A stretch of 64,000 nucleotides of DNA from Cannabis sativa (lineage: Eukaryota; Streptophyta; Magnoliopsida; Rosales; Cannabaceae): positions 15,652,160 through 15,716,159 of the forward strand of contig NC_083601.1 of assembly GCF_029168945.1 (NCBI RefSeq), read 5' to 3'. Shown one piece after another: positions 47,601 through 59,897 of the stretch. A program made the position numbers and the translations under genes. Within the stretch, counting starts at the first letter, position 1. Each line of letters starts with the position of its first letter. The notes beneath the pieces were generated by a model that was not told the origin of the DNA, did no database searches, and was given only the letters and a program-made list of their open reading frames with translations.

Positions 47601-48240
47601 TTGAGTTTCTCGGGATGTGCTCAACCAAACACGGAAACACTCCAATAAACCATACTGTCTTCACAAAGACATAGTCACGAAAAAGATGAAGATAGTTTTC
47701 TTCATGGTTTGCACAAAAAATACATTCTTTATGTAAAATTATTGGGAGTCTAGAGTTAGTAGGAAGAGTCTCATTCAAAACTCTCCACAACATTACTGCA
47801 ATTCTTGGATGAATTTCAGGACTCCATATCTATTTCCTAATCTCTTTTTTAGGGCCCAACTGTTGCTCTTGGTCAATTTGGTGAGCATATATGACAAAGA
47901 ATACCCTATTCTTCCTATCTTTTGAAATAAGTTGATTAGTATGGGGAAGAGGAATTCTAGAAATAGAAATAATTCTTCTCCCAAGAGACTCCCCCAAAAA
48001 TTTATAAATACCATCGATTCAGCTCCTCCCATTTCCACCTACCAAAATGGTCAAAGAAATGTCAGTCAACATAATGCCTAGCATTGAGGATTGAAAGCCG
48101 CTCTATATTACTCCTAGCTCAGCCAAAGAATCCAGGCAATCTTCGAAGGATCAACAACAGTCCCAGAACCCACCAAAAAATAAGCATTATCTCATAGACA
48201 CCTTACAAAAAATAAAAGTATCGTCAGCATATAGTTAGTG

Positions 48241-48645
48241 AAATATTTCAAGGGGTATTATTTACAAATATGTAAAGTTACGATTTAATTGTATAAAAAG
48301 TTCACGAAGCATAATTAGTAATTATTCTTTATTTTATCAAAGCGGGTTGTTCTGCAAATAGCCTATAATTTGGGAATTGATAATAATTTTGACATAGATT
48401 AAGAGATGTTTATTTTTGGGGAGTTCTATTTGCACCCTATAAAATGATAAATACATCCCATTATTAAAAAAAAATATAAACTTAAATAATTTTTAAAAAT
48501 TACTCTTAATATTTTTTTTTAATTTTTTACTCACATTATTTTATGTTAATTTCAATAATTATTTTGATTTTTTTTTTAAAAAAAAAATTCCTCACATTAT
48601 TGTATTTCTAATTATAATTTTGAAAGTTTGTTACTTTACCATCAA
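48241..48645. other. AT-rich spacer
   Basis: No feature recognised; long A and T runs. Confidence 0.4.
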
Positions 48646-49196
48646 TTTTTTTTTTTTTTTGATCAAGAAGAAGAAAAACTTCATTAATCTACCAGCAAAT
48701 ACAAGCAAAATCACTTCTTACAAAGAAGCAACACCAACACCAACTAATTACAAATCAACTTGTGAATTAAATTATTCTCCTCCCTAGAACAATTCTTATC
48801 TTTAATCAATAAGAGCCTATACTTAATTTCACATTTGATTTTATTTACAATACAATTCACAGTATTAGAGTATAAGAAAAACAAGCAAGTGTTGCGGTTG
48901 CTCCACACGTAATAAATCACTGCCACAAGGATTAAAACTCTTATCCTGTCCGCCACTTTCGGTCTTGAACTACTCAGCCAAACAGTCCACCGATCATAGT
49001 CCATAGACCACCCAGCCGTGCCCATCCAACCAAATACTCTGTACAACACTTGAAGAGAAAGAGTACACTTGAAAAATATATGGTTGTGGCTCTCAATTTC
49101 AAGGTCACAGACCACACAGTTCATATTAGCTATAGGTATGTTCAACTTGCTTAATTGGTCCCTAGTTAACAGCTTGTTTTGAGCTGCTTGCCACAA
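48646..49196 (-). pseudogene. LINE 3' fragment, zinc-finger RVT region
   Basis: A T-run at 48646-48659 marks the poly(A) tail on the minus strand. The frame 49196-48744 (150 codons) reads MNCVVCDLEIESHNHIFFKC and ends in a stop, the same region as 45900-46270 in the complete LINE. A severely 5'-truncated insertion. A repeated GTTTTGAGCTGCTTGC at 49174 and 49207 lies at its truncated end. Confidence 0.8.
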
Positions 49197-49199
49197 TTG

Positions 49200-51119
49200 G
49201 AAAGCATGTTTTGAGCTGCTTGCTTAATTGTTATTATATATATTTTTTATATATATATAAAAGAAACTTAATTATTTAAAATGTGTTTTCCATTTCTCAC
49301 CTACCCTTTTTGATAATCTTAATGCCATAATCTTTCAAAAAAAAAAATTAAAAAAAAAAAACACAAATATCATGCAAAACTTTTTTTTTAAGGAAATTTA
49401 CTATACATATATATCATTGTAGTTGATAAAATTATATATTCCAAAGTCTCAATCAAAAGCACATCGCACATCAATCTAAAAGCACATTAGAGGAACCTTT
49501 AATAAAACACAATTAAACTCAGGCATATGGACTCCTATGCTAGTATGTTGGGCTTTCCTTTTATTGTACGTGGTTATCGTTTGTATGGGTTCGATCCAAA
49601 TAGGATTCTCAGTACGACTATCTACTCAATTACTTTTATTATTTCCTTAAAGTTTCTTTTTTTTTCAAAACTAAAATTAAATGTTAATGCCCGCTAGCTA
49701 GTTTTATTTTTTCGACTCTACAAAAACTTTTGGCGGCATTAGTGGAGCTGGAGTATTAATCTACGGGCTCGCTTGCAACTGGTTTGGAAGAATACTGATT
49801 TGTATATTTATTTTTATATTCTTTGTGTAATAATGTGTTGTTACGATTTACAGTTGCTTACTATTGCTGCAGTTACAAATTTTGTTGGATGTTGTATTGT
49901 CTCATTGTTTGATCTAAAGTAATAAATTTTCAAAAATACAATTAGAAATATAATTATAACCTACATAGATAACACTTTAAGTGTTTCTAAACTATGTGGG
50001 ACTTTAAATTTGTATTTGTAGTAGCTTATTTTTAAACAAAATATGAAAATGTCACAAATTTTAAAAAATACAATGTGAAAAAATCTAAAATATCACCTAA
50101 ACTTTTTTATGCTTTCTTTTATATTTATATGTAAATTTGGCACTGGCTTCTTAACTATGTTTTTCATTGTTTTTCTAATTATGACTCTTGTATTCTTCAC
50201 TACAAAAGATAAAACACAATAATGAAATTTGTATGCATTTATAATTTAGTAACTACTAATAGTCTAATACCAATAATTTATTAGTTCAGATAATGCACTA
50301 CTTATTTGAATATTGATTTTTAGTATTATGATTTTGGAGTTTAGAATTACAGTTTTTATGGTTATAAAACTTTAAGTTATCAATCAATTTTGTGAAATGA
50401 ATTAGAAAAGAAAACAGAAAAAAAAGAACATTAGGTGATCAAAATGCTATTAATAAATAATAATGATTTTTTAAAATTCAAAATAAATATAAAATCGTAT
50501 TTTTTTTGGCGTAAATAAGAAAAAATGTTTCAGGCTGTATTGAGAAGACAATCATACACTAAAAAATGCTATATAGTAAAAGAATGTTTCCTTTTATTTA
50601 ACCAAAATAAAGTGATGATATAGAACAAAATAATGAAGCTATGATCGATCAATTTGTAACGAAGTAAAATAATACACATCCTATATCAACATCAGGGTGC
50701 TCTCCACTCTAAAGATCAAAAATTGTTGTAGTAAAAATCATATACAATATCAAAGCACCAAAAAGTATCATACTTGTACAAACACAATCTATAGAGTATA
50801 GTGTGTAACAATGTAACTGTTTTAATCTCGAGTCTGTTTGAGAGACTGGAAGAAAGCAGTAAAAGCATCAGAGTCAGGAAGCTTAGGAAAAACGAGAGAG
50901 GCTGTGAAAGAAGACGACGGCGAGGCCTTGCGACCGGGGTTCTAAGTCTGTGTATTCGACGGTAGGGATTCTAGGTCGGAGAGTGGGAGAGTTAGAGAGA
51001 ATTTTTTTGAAATATAAGGGTATTTTTGGGAGGAAAGATGTTAAAAGTATATACTATTTCTAATTAGGTGGTATATTAAAACAACATGTTTTACATTTAA
51101 ACACACTAAGTTAAATTTC
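49200..51119. other. Intergenic AT-rich region
   Basis: No gene recognised. 50825-51000 is GC-richer and on the minus strand holds an open stretch (VFPKLPDSDAFTAFFQSLKQ then a stop) that looks like the tail of a protein-coding exon. It has no start or partner exon and is probably a gene fragment. Confidence 0.35.
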
Positions 51120-51808
51120 CCATCTTTTAATCCGAAGGAGGATGTATAAGATCTAACCAAAAGTATTGGAAGATTGGAAGACATGATTCATGAACATAAA
51201 CTATTTCAAGTGTTAACTAGATTGAAGAATTCAAGAACTAAAATATAACGCCAAATCTGTAGATAGGCAAGAGAAAATATTTTAGACACCAATTCAAAGT
51301 GATATCGACACTAAAATATGTACAAAGTATACAATTTCAAGCTGCAAAAGGGTAGCAGATTGCCAAATACATGATGCAACGGCAACACATGTCGACAAAG
51401 AGAGATACAATTATTTACAAAAATTACATTTTGAGGATACAAGGACATAAATGATTACAATGTTATTAAGAGGTTTATATCCAGAAGAACCTTGCTTCAG
51501 ACAAATAGCTCTAAGATTGTCGACCTATGCAATACTCTTTTTACAAGGCATACTTAGTTATTACTTACTTACCATTCAATTCTTGTTCTGTTTGGTGGTA
51601 ACTTCAACTTAGCAAATCTTTCATTCTAAGCTGACTTTCCAAGATATAAACTTTCCATTCATTCTAATTGTTTCTGCTGTCCCAGTAAAGCAGAGCAAAG
51701 TTCAGCTCAATCCTTATTATTGTTATTATCTTAATATTGTGATCATTATTATTATTATTACTATTACTATTTTCCTTCTTCAGAGTAAGCACAGCCATGT
51801 TTGACAAG

Positions 51809-53413
51809 CTAAATAAAATCAGAGACCCAACAGTCCTTTTCTCCTTCTTTCCAGAATCCCCATCTCCATCTAAGTCTAGGCAAATCTGTTCTAATCCTGG
51901 ATGCAAATTTGCTTGCTATACGAGACGCAACTTCACCATGAATAAGCACACCCATATTTGACAAACTGGGGCATCTATTCAACATAGAAGATATGAAGGA
52001 AATGGTGGCATTCATTTCATCAATTAACAAATAAGCAGTAATCTCTTTCAAGCCATTCATTTCTACCCTACCCTCCAAACCTCCAGAGCTAAATGATGCC
52101 TCCATTTCTGACCAGGCTCGAGGACCCAATGTGAGAGAACTGAGATTAGGAAAAGAATCATACAGTGTTCCGAAGCTTAACTTTGGAGTAACATCTTGAT
52201 TGTGTTTTGGAATATCAAGTGACAGAATTTTGATGGTTCTACTTGATCCAAACTTGCCCATGAGACTGAAAAGATTCCAAGACTCTAGCTGAAGACTGTT
52301 CAAACAATTGAATTCTTTCACTTTTAAATGATCTGCGTTCTCAATGATTAGATGGAGATCAGACAACGATGGGGTTTCAAGGACAAGAGATCTAGGTCTA
52401 ATACACTCCAGTTTGAGTTCAACAAGGCTGGGAGCCAATATTGTTATAGATAGTGGAGCATTTGAGATTGTCCAGTAACATAATTTCAGGTTCTTGAGAT
52501 CAACCTTTGGTTCTTTAAGTCCTCCAACCCCAACCAAATTAAGAAATTGTAAACCCGGAAAACATTCATTAACTTTATTCAGGTCTTCATCATCTAGTCT
52601 TAGAAATTCAAGGGTCAAACTTGTGAGATTGGGCATACAGTTCAACCCATCAACTGACAACCATGTGTTTTTCAGTTCTAGTTTGAGAAGATTAGGGCCT
52701 GAAACAAAATAAAACAGATGTCTCAATCTTATGTTTGAGTTCTAAGAAACTCGATACCAAACACTATGTACTATGTATATGATATAAGAAAATTGTGTTT
52801 ATAAACTACTAAAATGGTTTCTAATACAAGTTTTCAAAGCAAAGAAACTAAATTGGAACCAAACAGGATTTTATTCCTAAATTTCCTAGCTTGGCCATGA
52901 AAACTTGCTAAGAACCTAATGAAGTTTCTGCAAAGGAAAGGCTTAAAGGAACTCACAGAACAAAGAAATCAGAGTCAAAGCCTCGGACCTTCGCCAGCTA
53001 GATTGACTCCAAAAATCCGTTATGGAAATCGATTTCAGACGTCCGCCAATCTCCGGAAGCCAATCGTTGATGAAGCTGGGTTCAGTCAGGTAAAGATCGT
53101 CATCGTCGTCTTCAACCTCGTCGTACGATCTTCTGCCGAGGGACTTCTCCACGGCGATGGAGACGGACTCGAGTTTACTGAGTCTACGAACCAGGTCCTT
53201 GAAGGCAATCTTGAAGGTCATGACCTGGGGAGATGTGGCATCGCGGGACCGAGATTTGAGGTAGCTAGACAAGGTACAGAGGTGGTTGAGGGATCGTACC
53301 TCATACGACATCTCGTTTAGAGTCTTCGAGACGAGTCGGCAGCGAACCAGGTCTGCAGAATCGTTGAGTCGACTCAGGATATCGGTGACCAGAGAGGGTG
53401 GGAGGTCCTCCAT
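51809..53413 (-). CDS. F-box/LRR protein (At4g29420-like), copy B
   Basis: Exons 53413-52957 and 52698-51809 match copy A in length (457 and 890 bases) and splice sites, again 448 residues. Substitutions relative to copy A include Asn for Ser in the DLNKVNECF segment, Leu for Phe in YLLIDEMNA, and Gly for Asp in LTLGPRAWSE. The frame is intact. An in-frame upstream ATG-like extension to 53449 exists only in this copy; I chose MEDLPPS because copy A starts there. Both genes keep the same two-exon structure, so this is DNA-level duplication. Confidence 0.9.
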
Positions 53414-53511
53414 TGGAGGGTAGAGTGGAGAGTTCGCTTTTAGTTTCAATTGAACAAATGTAAATGTTCGTTTAAGCAGGAAATTTTTAGGGACGACAGA
53501 AGTTTAAGAGT

Positions 53512-53553
53512 ATTAGTAACGACAATGTCGTCACTAATATATCCGTATATAAA
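53512..53553. promoter_or_regulatory. CACTA-type palindrome and TATA in the shared promoter, copy B
   Basis: Same ACGACAATGTCGT palindrome at 53512-53539 and TATATAAA at about 53546-53553 as in copy A. Confidence 0.55.
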
Positions 53554-54607
53554 CAATCCTCTTCTTCATTTTCTCTTCCACACGAAATAACACACACAAT
53601 GACACAAACTCTCTGGACCTCTCCGCCTCCCACAGCTCAAAAACGCCACTTTTCTCCTCTATATCTTCACTCACAACCCTGAAATCACCATCCTCAACCC
53701 CTAAAATATTATTTCCTCACATTTTGAAACTAAAAGGAAAAACCCTAATTAGTTTATTCTCATCTCTCTCGGAGCCGCCGAACTCCGATCTCTCTCTAGG
53801 CTCAACCTCAAGGTATGCATACATATTTGTGTGTATTTTTTTTTTTTTAATTTCTTTTGAAAATTTGTTTGTATTTTTATATTTTTATATATATATATAT
53901 ATGTATGTTTTTATATTTGTTTGAACTGTGTTCAGTCCAAGTGTACATTGTTGAACCTAGAAAGATAGAACCTCAGGCGTATGCAACCCAAAATTAAATC
54001 TATGTGTGTCATTATTCTTTTGCTGTAGACATGGCTTCAGGTAGTCTTGGCTTCTAAAGCCTAAGCAATTGAATCAGTTATGGTTGGTAGATATCATACG
54101 ATAAAGCCAGTGTTAGTACTGCTTCAAAATTACTCAGAAAAAAAAAAAAAAAATCAAAGAAACGAACAAAATTTGTTTAAAACAACAAGTCTGAAGTCAT
54201 ACTCCTTCCACATTTTGCTGTTGAATAAAATTTGTTCAAAACTGTGAATAAAATTTAGAGCAATATTTTACTGTTGAATAGTGTTGAAATTTTTGAACTA
54301 ATTGCCACTAACTGCAGACCTTCATTTGTTAATTAGAATAATTCAATTGATATTTACACACTAATTGATGTGATTATATGTCAATTATTAATTTATGTTG
54401 TTTTCGTCTATAGTTTGATCATATGAAATATTATGTGATGTCCTTTATTTGATTATTTTGTTTGAGAAGGAGCTAAGCTGCATTCCACTATTGACTATTT
54501 TGTTTCAGATGAAGTCTTAATAAAAAAGCTATTAAATTGTATCTAATTAATGATGATATAAAAACATAAACAAACACTACTTAGTGAGGTTCACATTGCA
54601 GTATTAA

Positions 54608-55343
54608 TATTAGTTAATAAAATATTTTGACATTGAGTTGTTCTAATAAGTTGTGTAAAATTATCAATTCTTTACAATAAACTTGACCCGAACTCCGACC
54701 ATGGCCTAGACTCGACCCCGGACTAGACCTCGAACTCGAAACATGCCCCGGACGCCAAACTCGAATTCGAAACCTAGACCCGGACTCGAATTCGGACCCG
54801 TGTCCCGAACCCGAGGTCCAGGTAGCTGTTCGAGTCTGGGCTCGAGTTTCAGGTTTAAGTTTGGCATTCGGGGCATGTTCTGAGTTCGAGGTTTGGTCCA
54901 GGGTCGAGTCTGGGTTCGGGTCCGGGTCGGAGGTCTTGTTCTGGTGTTCGGGTCCAGGTCGGGGGTCTGGGTGTTGGTCCGGGTCTGGTGTTCGGGGCCG
55001 GGGTCCGAGTCTGGGGCCAGGTCCAGTGTTCGGGTCGAGGGTTCGGGGTCGGTGTCCAGGTCAAGGCCTGTGTCCGAGTATGAGTCTGGGTTCAGTTCCA
55101 TATTGTCAGGGTATGGGTCCGAGGTCCAGGGCTGGGGTCGGGGCCGGGATTAACCCTAGACCTTTTGTAAGCATTATAAATATACAACCTAATACGGGTC
55201 ATTTATTATGTATTAAATAATACGACTCACATTGTATTAAAATTTATGATCGTAATAACTAATACAATACAATGTTTTATTTAAACATAATGTTATTTGT
55301 TATTTGATACAATACAAACCGTATTCTGTCTACCAAACAAACT
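54608..55343. mobile_element. Foldback element with GC-rich minisatellite, copy B
   Basis: Same position in intron 1 as in copy A. The minisatellite (54683-55160) again switches from C-rich to G-rich, near 54826. Its unit order and length differ strongly from copy A although the flanking arms are well conserved. Confidence 0.75.
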
Positions 55344-55530
55344 CATAATGTGAACAAATAAATAGTTAGATTTTGATAAGATAAGTCGAGTGATGTTTTG
55401 GAAGTTGGTGTTTTGGCAACATTGTAAAAAAAACAACTGTTAACAAAGGTGTAATTTATTAAATATGTATTAGAGTACACAAACAAATTTAATAATTATC
55501 GTTTATTATTTTTTTTATTATTTTTTTTAG

Positions 55531-58317
55531 ATGACGATTGATAAAACTTGGATCTCATTGAGAAATCGTTGTGATCCTACTTACTGGAAAGGTGTCCAAG
55601 CTTTTATTGCATTTGCGTCTGAACACAAAGATTGTGATGGGAGAATTCTATGTCCTTGTGTTAGATGCTTAAATACAAGACGGCATCCTTTGGATATTGT
55701 GGAAGCACATGTTTTTGACAAGGGTTTTCTAAAGAGTTATCAAAAGTGGATTTTCCATGGGGAACCGGAAGTACCAGTTGCCGATGAGGCAACCGATGAG
55801 AATGACATAATTGAGATGGTTGATGTCGTTGATGATTCCCAAAGGAACAAAGACAACCGAAAAAAGATAAAGTACCCTGCAACAGGGACAAAATCAATGG
55901 CAGAGAAACCTTTTGAAAATGTAAGTTAACATGTCAATTTGATTAAATTATGTTAAATTACTAATTTTGTAACGTGTTTATCTTTATTAGGGCAATTTTG
56001 GCCGCATTGAAACATGGAAGCCAGTTCATACAAAGAAACGGACAAAGTCTTCTGTCAACGAGATTACTCAACAAGATGTAAGTTTATCTAATTTTATTCA
56101 TATTCAAACAATTGTAACTTCGTTTTGTTTTTAACAAATTCTTAAAACAGAAGCGGTTAAAGACAACTGATGAAGCTCGATCTGGTACTGCTGCTTCTGC
56201 ACCAGTTAATGAGAATTCGATACTTCCTGAGGTGCTTGGGGAGACGCACGACCACGATCAAGGAGTAGACCCTAAATTGAAGAGTGGATCCTCAATCCAG
56301 CATACCCAACCTGCTCAGGCACAGGTGCCTACTCAACAAACGCCTTCGGAGAAAAGAATGTTGCGAATGATTTATAAACTGCAAAGACAAGTTCGACACA
56401 TCAGTCAAAAGCTGGCACCTGAGGACCGTCTACCATCCGATGATGAGATGGGGGACATAGCTCCAATGCATTCAACTGGGCCTTCTAAACCTCACATGTC
56501 TAGAAATGGACTTTGTTCATCTTCTCAGCCTATGGCTTCTCATTATCAGCAGTCAATGCCACTTCCATTGCAGCAGAGTCCTCTTCCCTTCATGTTTGGG
56601 CAACCGTCACAACAACCATCAACGCAGCAGCCTCATATCGATTTGCTTGGATCTTCGCCATCTCCTCAGCAGATGTCACCATTAGCTTGGTCGATGACAC
56701 CGATGCAGATGATGCAGATGATGATGCAAATGTTTTCTCCCACTCCGATCTCTCTCTCAACTCAAAGGTATACATATTTCTGTATTTTTAATACATATGT
56801 AAATGTATTTATATGTATAATGTATACATTATATTAATTTGTTTTTTTGTTTGTATAATGTATAAATCTCAGCAATCCTCTTCCTCTTTCGGCAGCTCCT
56901 CCCTCCCTCTCAGCATCAGGGGTAAGTTTTCTTTTAGTAAATTCATTAGGGTATTAGATATTGGATTGTTTTTTTTTTTCCTTCGAAAGAAAAATGTTTG
57001 TTTATTTGTGATGTTTATGTTAGATTTTTTTTTTTTTTTCAAGAAAACTATTTGTATTAGATTGATTTATGCTTAGATATGTGTATGCATAATTTTTGTG
57101 TATTTTATGTTAAAAGTTAGCATTTAAAATGAATAGATAAGTTATTTATGAAGAGTTTATTTAAAAAAAATGAATAGATAAGTTTAAATTTTTTTTAGAA
57201 TGTCAACAAATTTTTGAGTATGTGTTTGGAAACAAGGGTATAATTATTACGTAGTGTAGTTACTATGGTAGTACACACATGAAAGTAATTATATTCTATT
57301 TTAAAATATTGTGTTTAGATATTAAGTAGTAATTGGATATGAATTTTTGTATTTGGCAAAATGAGTTAGTACTTATATGTTTTTGTGAGATAAATTGCAT
57401 ATGTGCATATGGCTATATATGTATGTATAAAAGTAAGTTTTTAAATAGTTTTTAAATTTCATTAGTAATATGAGTAGGTAAATAAAATGAGTTTGTCTTT
57501 GTGTTTGTTTATTTTTATTTACTGTTTTTGTGTGTTTGGAGATGTTCTTAATTTTTGATGTATTTGAAACTATTCTGGAACTATTGTTTTGAGTGTCATT
57601 TGTAGAATTTTGGGTAGGTTAGCATTTAGCCCATTGTGGTGTCAACATTCAGGTAGAATTAGGATGGACAAAATTACAAATTATAATTAATTTTCTAGTG
57701 TGTTTGAAAAGTATAAATATGTGAATTAGGGTACTCAAACAAACTCAATATTTATTGTTCATTCAAAATTTGTGTAGATGACAACCGATAACATTCGGAA
57801 GCCATTGAAAGATCATTGTGATCCCGCTTATCGGAAAGGTGTTCACAACCGAGAAGTGGGCAGCAAATTAAAGGGTCAATCCTCAACTCAGTGCACCCAG
57901 CCCGATCAGACACAGACGCCTACCCAACAAACACCTTCAGAAAAAAGAATGGAGCGAATGGCTTCTAAAATGCAAAGACAAGGCGGCGGCATAGCTCCAA
58001 CACATTCAACTGGGTTGTCTCAACCTCACATGTCTAAAGATGGATTTGGTTCATCTTCTCAGCCTACAACTACTCAGTATCAACAGTCGATGTCGCTACC
58101 ATCGCAGCAGATTCCTTTTCCCTTCATGTTTGGCCAGCCGTCACAAAATCCATTGTCGCAACAGCCTCATATTGATTTGCCTGGATCATCATCATCTCCT
58201 CAGCAGATGTCGCCCTTTGCTTGTCCGATAACACCGATGTCGCAGATGCAACAGATGCAAATGATGATGCAGATGCAGCAGATGATGCAGATGCAACATA
58301 CACCACAGAAACAGTAG
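55531..58317 (+). CDS. Transposase-associated-domain protein with Gln/Met-rich tail, copy B
   Basis: Exons 55531-55920, 55991-56077, 56151-56767, 56873-56921 and 57778-58317 join in phase to 560 residues. Compared with copy A, exon 3 has 13 extra codons (KLKSGSSIQHTQ region), and exon 5 has one extra Gly. The transposase-associated domain is intact (DGRILCPCVRCLNTRRHPLD). Splice sites and frame are preserved in both copies despite many substitutions in introns, which suggests selection or recent duplication. No transposase catalytic domain. Role unknown. Confidence 0.6.
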
Positions 58318-58519
58318 ACACATCGATGTCAAGACTCAAGGGATAACGATGTGGATGAGGAGTTTATAGATTTGGAATTTTAGTGTTAGTATTTACTCAA
58401 GTATGAATTTATGATTTAAGTAGGAATTTTTATAATTTGTTGTAGTTTGAATGTTTTATTATGATATTTTTGGACTAATTAATATAAAACAATGTAATAT
58501 TTAATATATATATTTTGAA

Positions 58520-59897
58520 TAGAAAGATGCAATTTCGTTAACTTAAATCATTCAAAAGAATTTAAAAGATCACGTAAACTACTTGAAATCGTGGAATTCG
58601 AATAAGTACAACTATCATTTAACCACGATGTTCTAGCTAAGATCGTTTGACAAAAATTAAAAAGACATTATTCAAACTAGAAAGAATCTTACTGCACTCT
58701 GAAATGTAGAACCCAAAAATAGAAGCTATATCTAACGAACTTCGGATAGCTTGGATTGTGACCAAACTGTCCGACTCCACCACCACATCATGCAGTCTTG
58801 TTTCTTTCAACCACCTCAACACTTTCTTAACCCCAATAGTCCATTCGGCTGTCTGAGCCATAATAAGCTGACCAAAAGATCACGTAAACTACTTGAAATC
58901 GTGGAATTCGAATAAGTACAACTATCATTTAACCACGATATTCTAGCTAAGATCGTTTGACAAAAATTTAAAAGACATTATTCAAACTAGAAAGAATCTT
59001 ACTGCACTCTGAAATGTAGAACCCAAAATAGAAGCTATATCTAACGAACTTCGGATAGCTTGGATTGTGACCAAACTGTCCGACTCCACCACCACCACAT
59101 CATGCAGTCTTGTTTCTTTCAACCACCTCAACACTTTCTAAACCCAATAGTCCATTCGGCTGTCTGAGCCATAATAAGCTGACCAAAAGATCACGTAAAC
59201 TACTTGAAATCGTGGAATTCGAATAAGTACAACTATCATTTAACCACGATGTTCTAGCTAAGATCGTTTGACAAAAATTAAAAAGACATTATTCAAACTA
59301 GATAGAATCTTACTGCACTTTAAAATGTAGAACCCAAAAATAGAAGCTATATCTAACGAACTTCGGATAGCTTGGATTGTGACCAAACTGTCCGACTCCA
59401 CCACCACATCATGCAGTCTTATTTCTTTCAACCACCTCAACACTTTCTTAACCCCAATAGTCCATTCGACTGTCTGAGCCATAATAAGCTGACCAGAAGA
59501 GTTCAGCGACACCTAACCACGCCTATACTTATTCTGATTGCTAAAGATAATTGCATCGAATGTGATTTTAATTATATTACTAACCGGTACAGTCCAGTGC
59601 TAAAGAAAATAAGACTTGGACAGATTTACCTCTCTAACCCAAAGCTAGTTCAAAATTACGAAGCAACGACATCACCCTATTAGTCTCATCCTGCAGGGCA
59701 TGACAATGCAAATAATTGTCATCTGCAAAGAACATATGGGAGATCACAGGCGCACCCCGAGCAACTTTACAACCTTTAAGCCAACCCCTTCGTACATAGT
59801 CATTCATAAGAACAGATTATCCATCCACGCATAAGATAAATAAGTAAGGACACAAAAGATTCTGTTGGCGGATACCCCGAGTTGGAGTAATCGACCC
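58520..59897 (-). pseudogene. LINE RNase H remnants, rearranged copy
   Basis: Corresponds to 38520-40720 of copy A. The RNase H part (VVVESDSLVTIQAIRSSLDI) is present three times in tandem; 59510-59897 resumes with sequence matching 38920-39000 and 40430-40720 of copy A, so about 1.4 kb in between is missing. Confidence 0.8.
58568..59497. repeat. Three tandem ~310-bp copies of the LINE 3' end
   Basis: Units begin GATCACGTAAACTACTTG at 58568, 58878 and 59189 (period 310-311). Units are nearly identical; the second has a 3-bp CCA insertion and one-base losses. Confidence 0.93.

Larger units (their letters stand above)
41549..48240 (-). mobile_element. Older minus-strand LINE remnant, host of two insertions
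   Basis: 41549-41628 looks like a LINE 3' end (AGTTTAATAAACTTAATG on the minus strand). After the plus-strand LINE, 46404-47070 continues with an RNase H domain (FVILTDVSWFDGTAGLAVVM; DCQEVLQALDQKK), and 47601-47793 with a zinc-finger RVT fragment (ECIFCANHEENYLHLF). 47793-48240 holds further scraps. The RNase H and zinc-finger parts join in frame when the element at 47072-47600 is removed. It is not complete at its 5' end. Confidence 0.75.
51120..59897 (+). repeat. Segmental duplication, copy B
   Basis: Homologous to 30890-40720 from the shared AATCTTTTAATCC-type left edge through the LINE. The right end is cut at 59897 by an LTR element. The F-box proteins of the two blocks differ at only a handful of residues. 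Confidence 0.93.

Noticed and set aside
47430..47648. Plus-strand frame of TQYNTI-like repeats
   Set aside because: Comes from AATACAATACAACAC repeats in the arm of the foldback element.
54706..55220. Pro/Thr/Asp-rich and Gly-rich frames on both strands
   Set aside because: Same minisatellite; not conserved between the two blocks.
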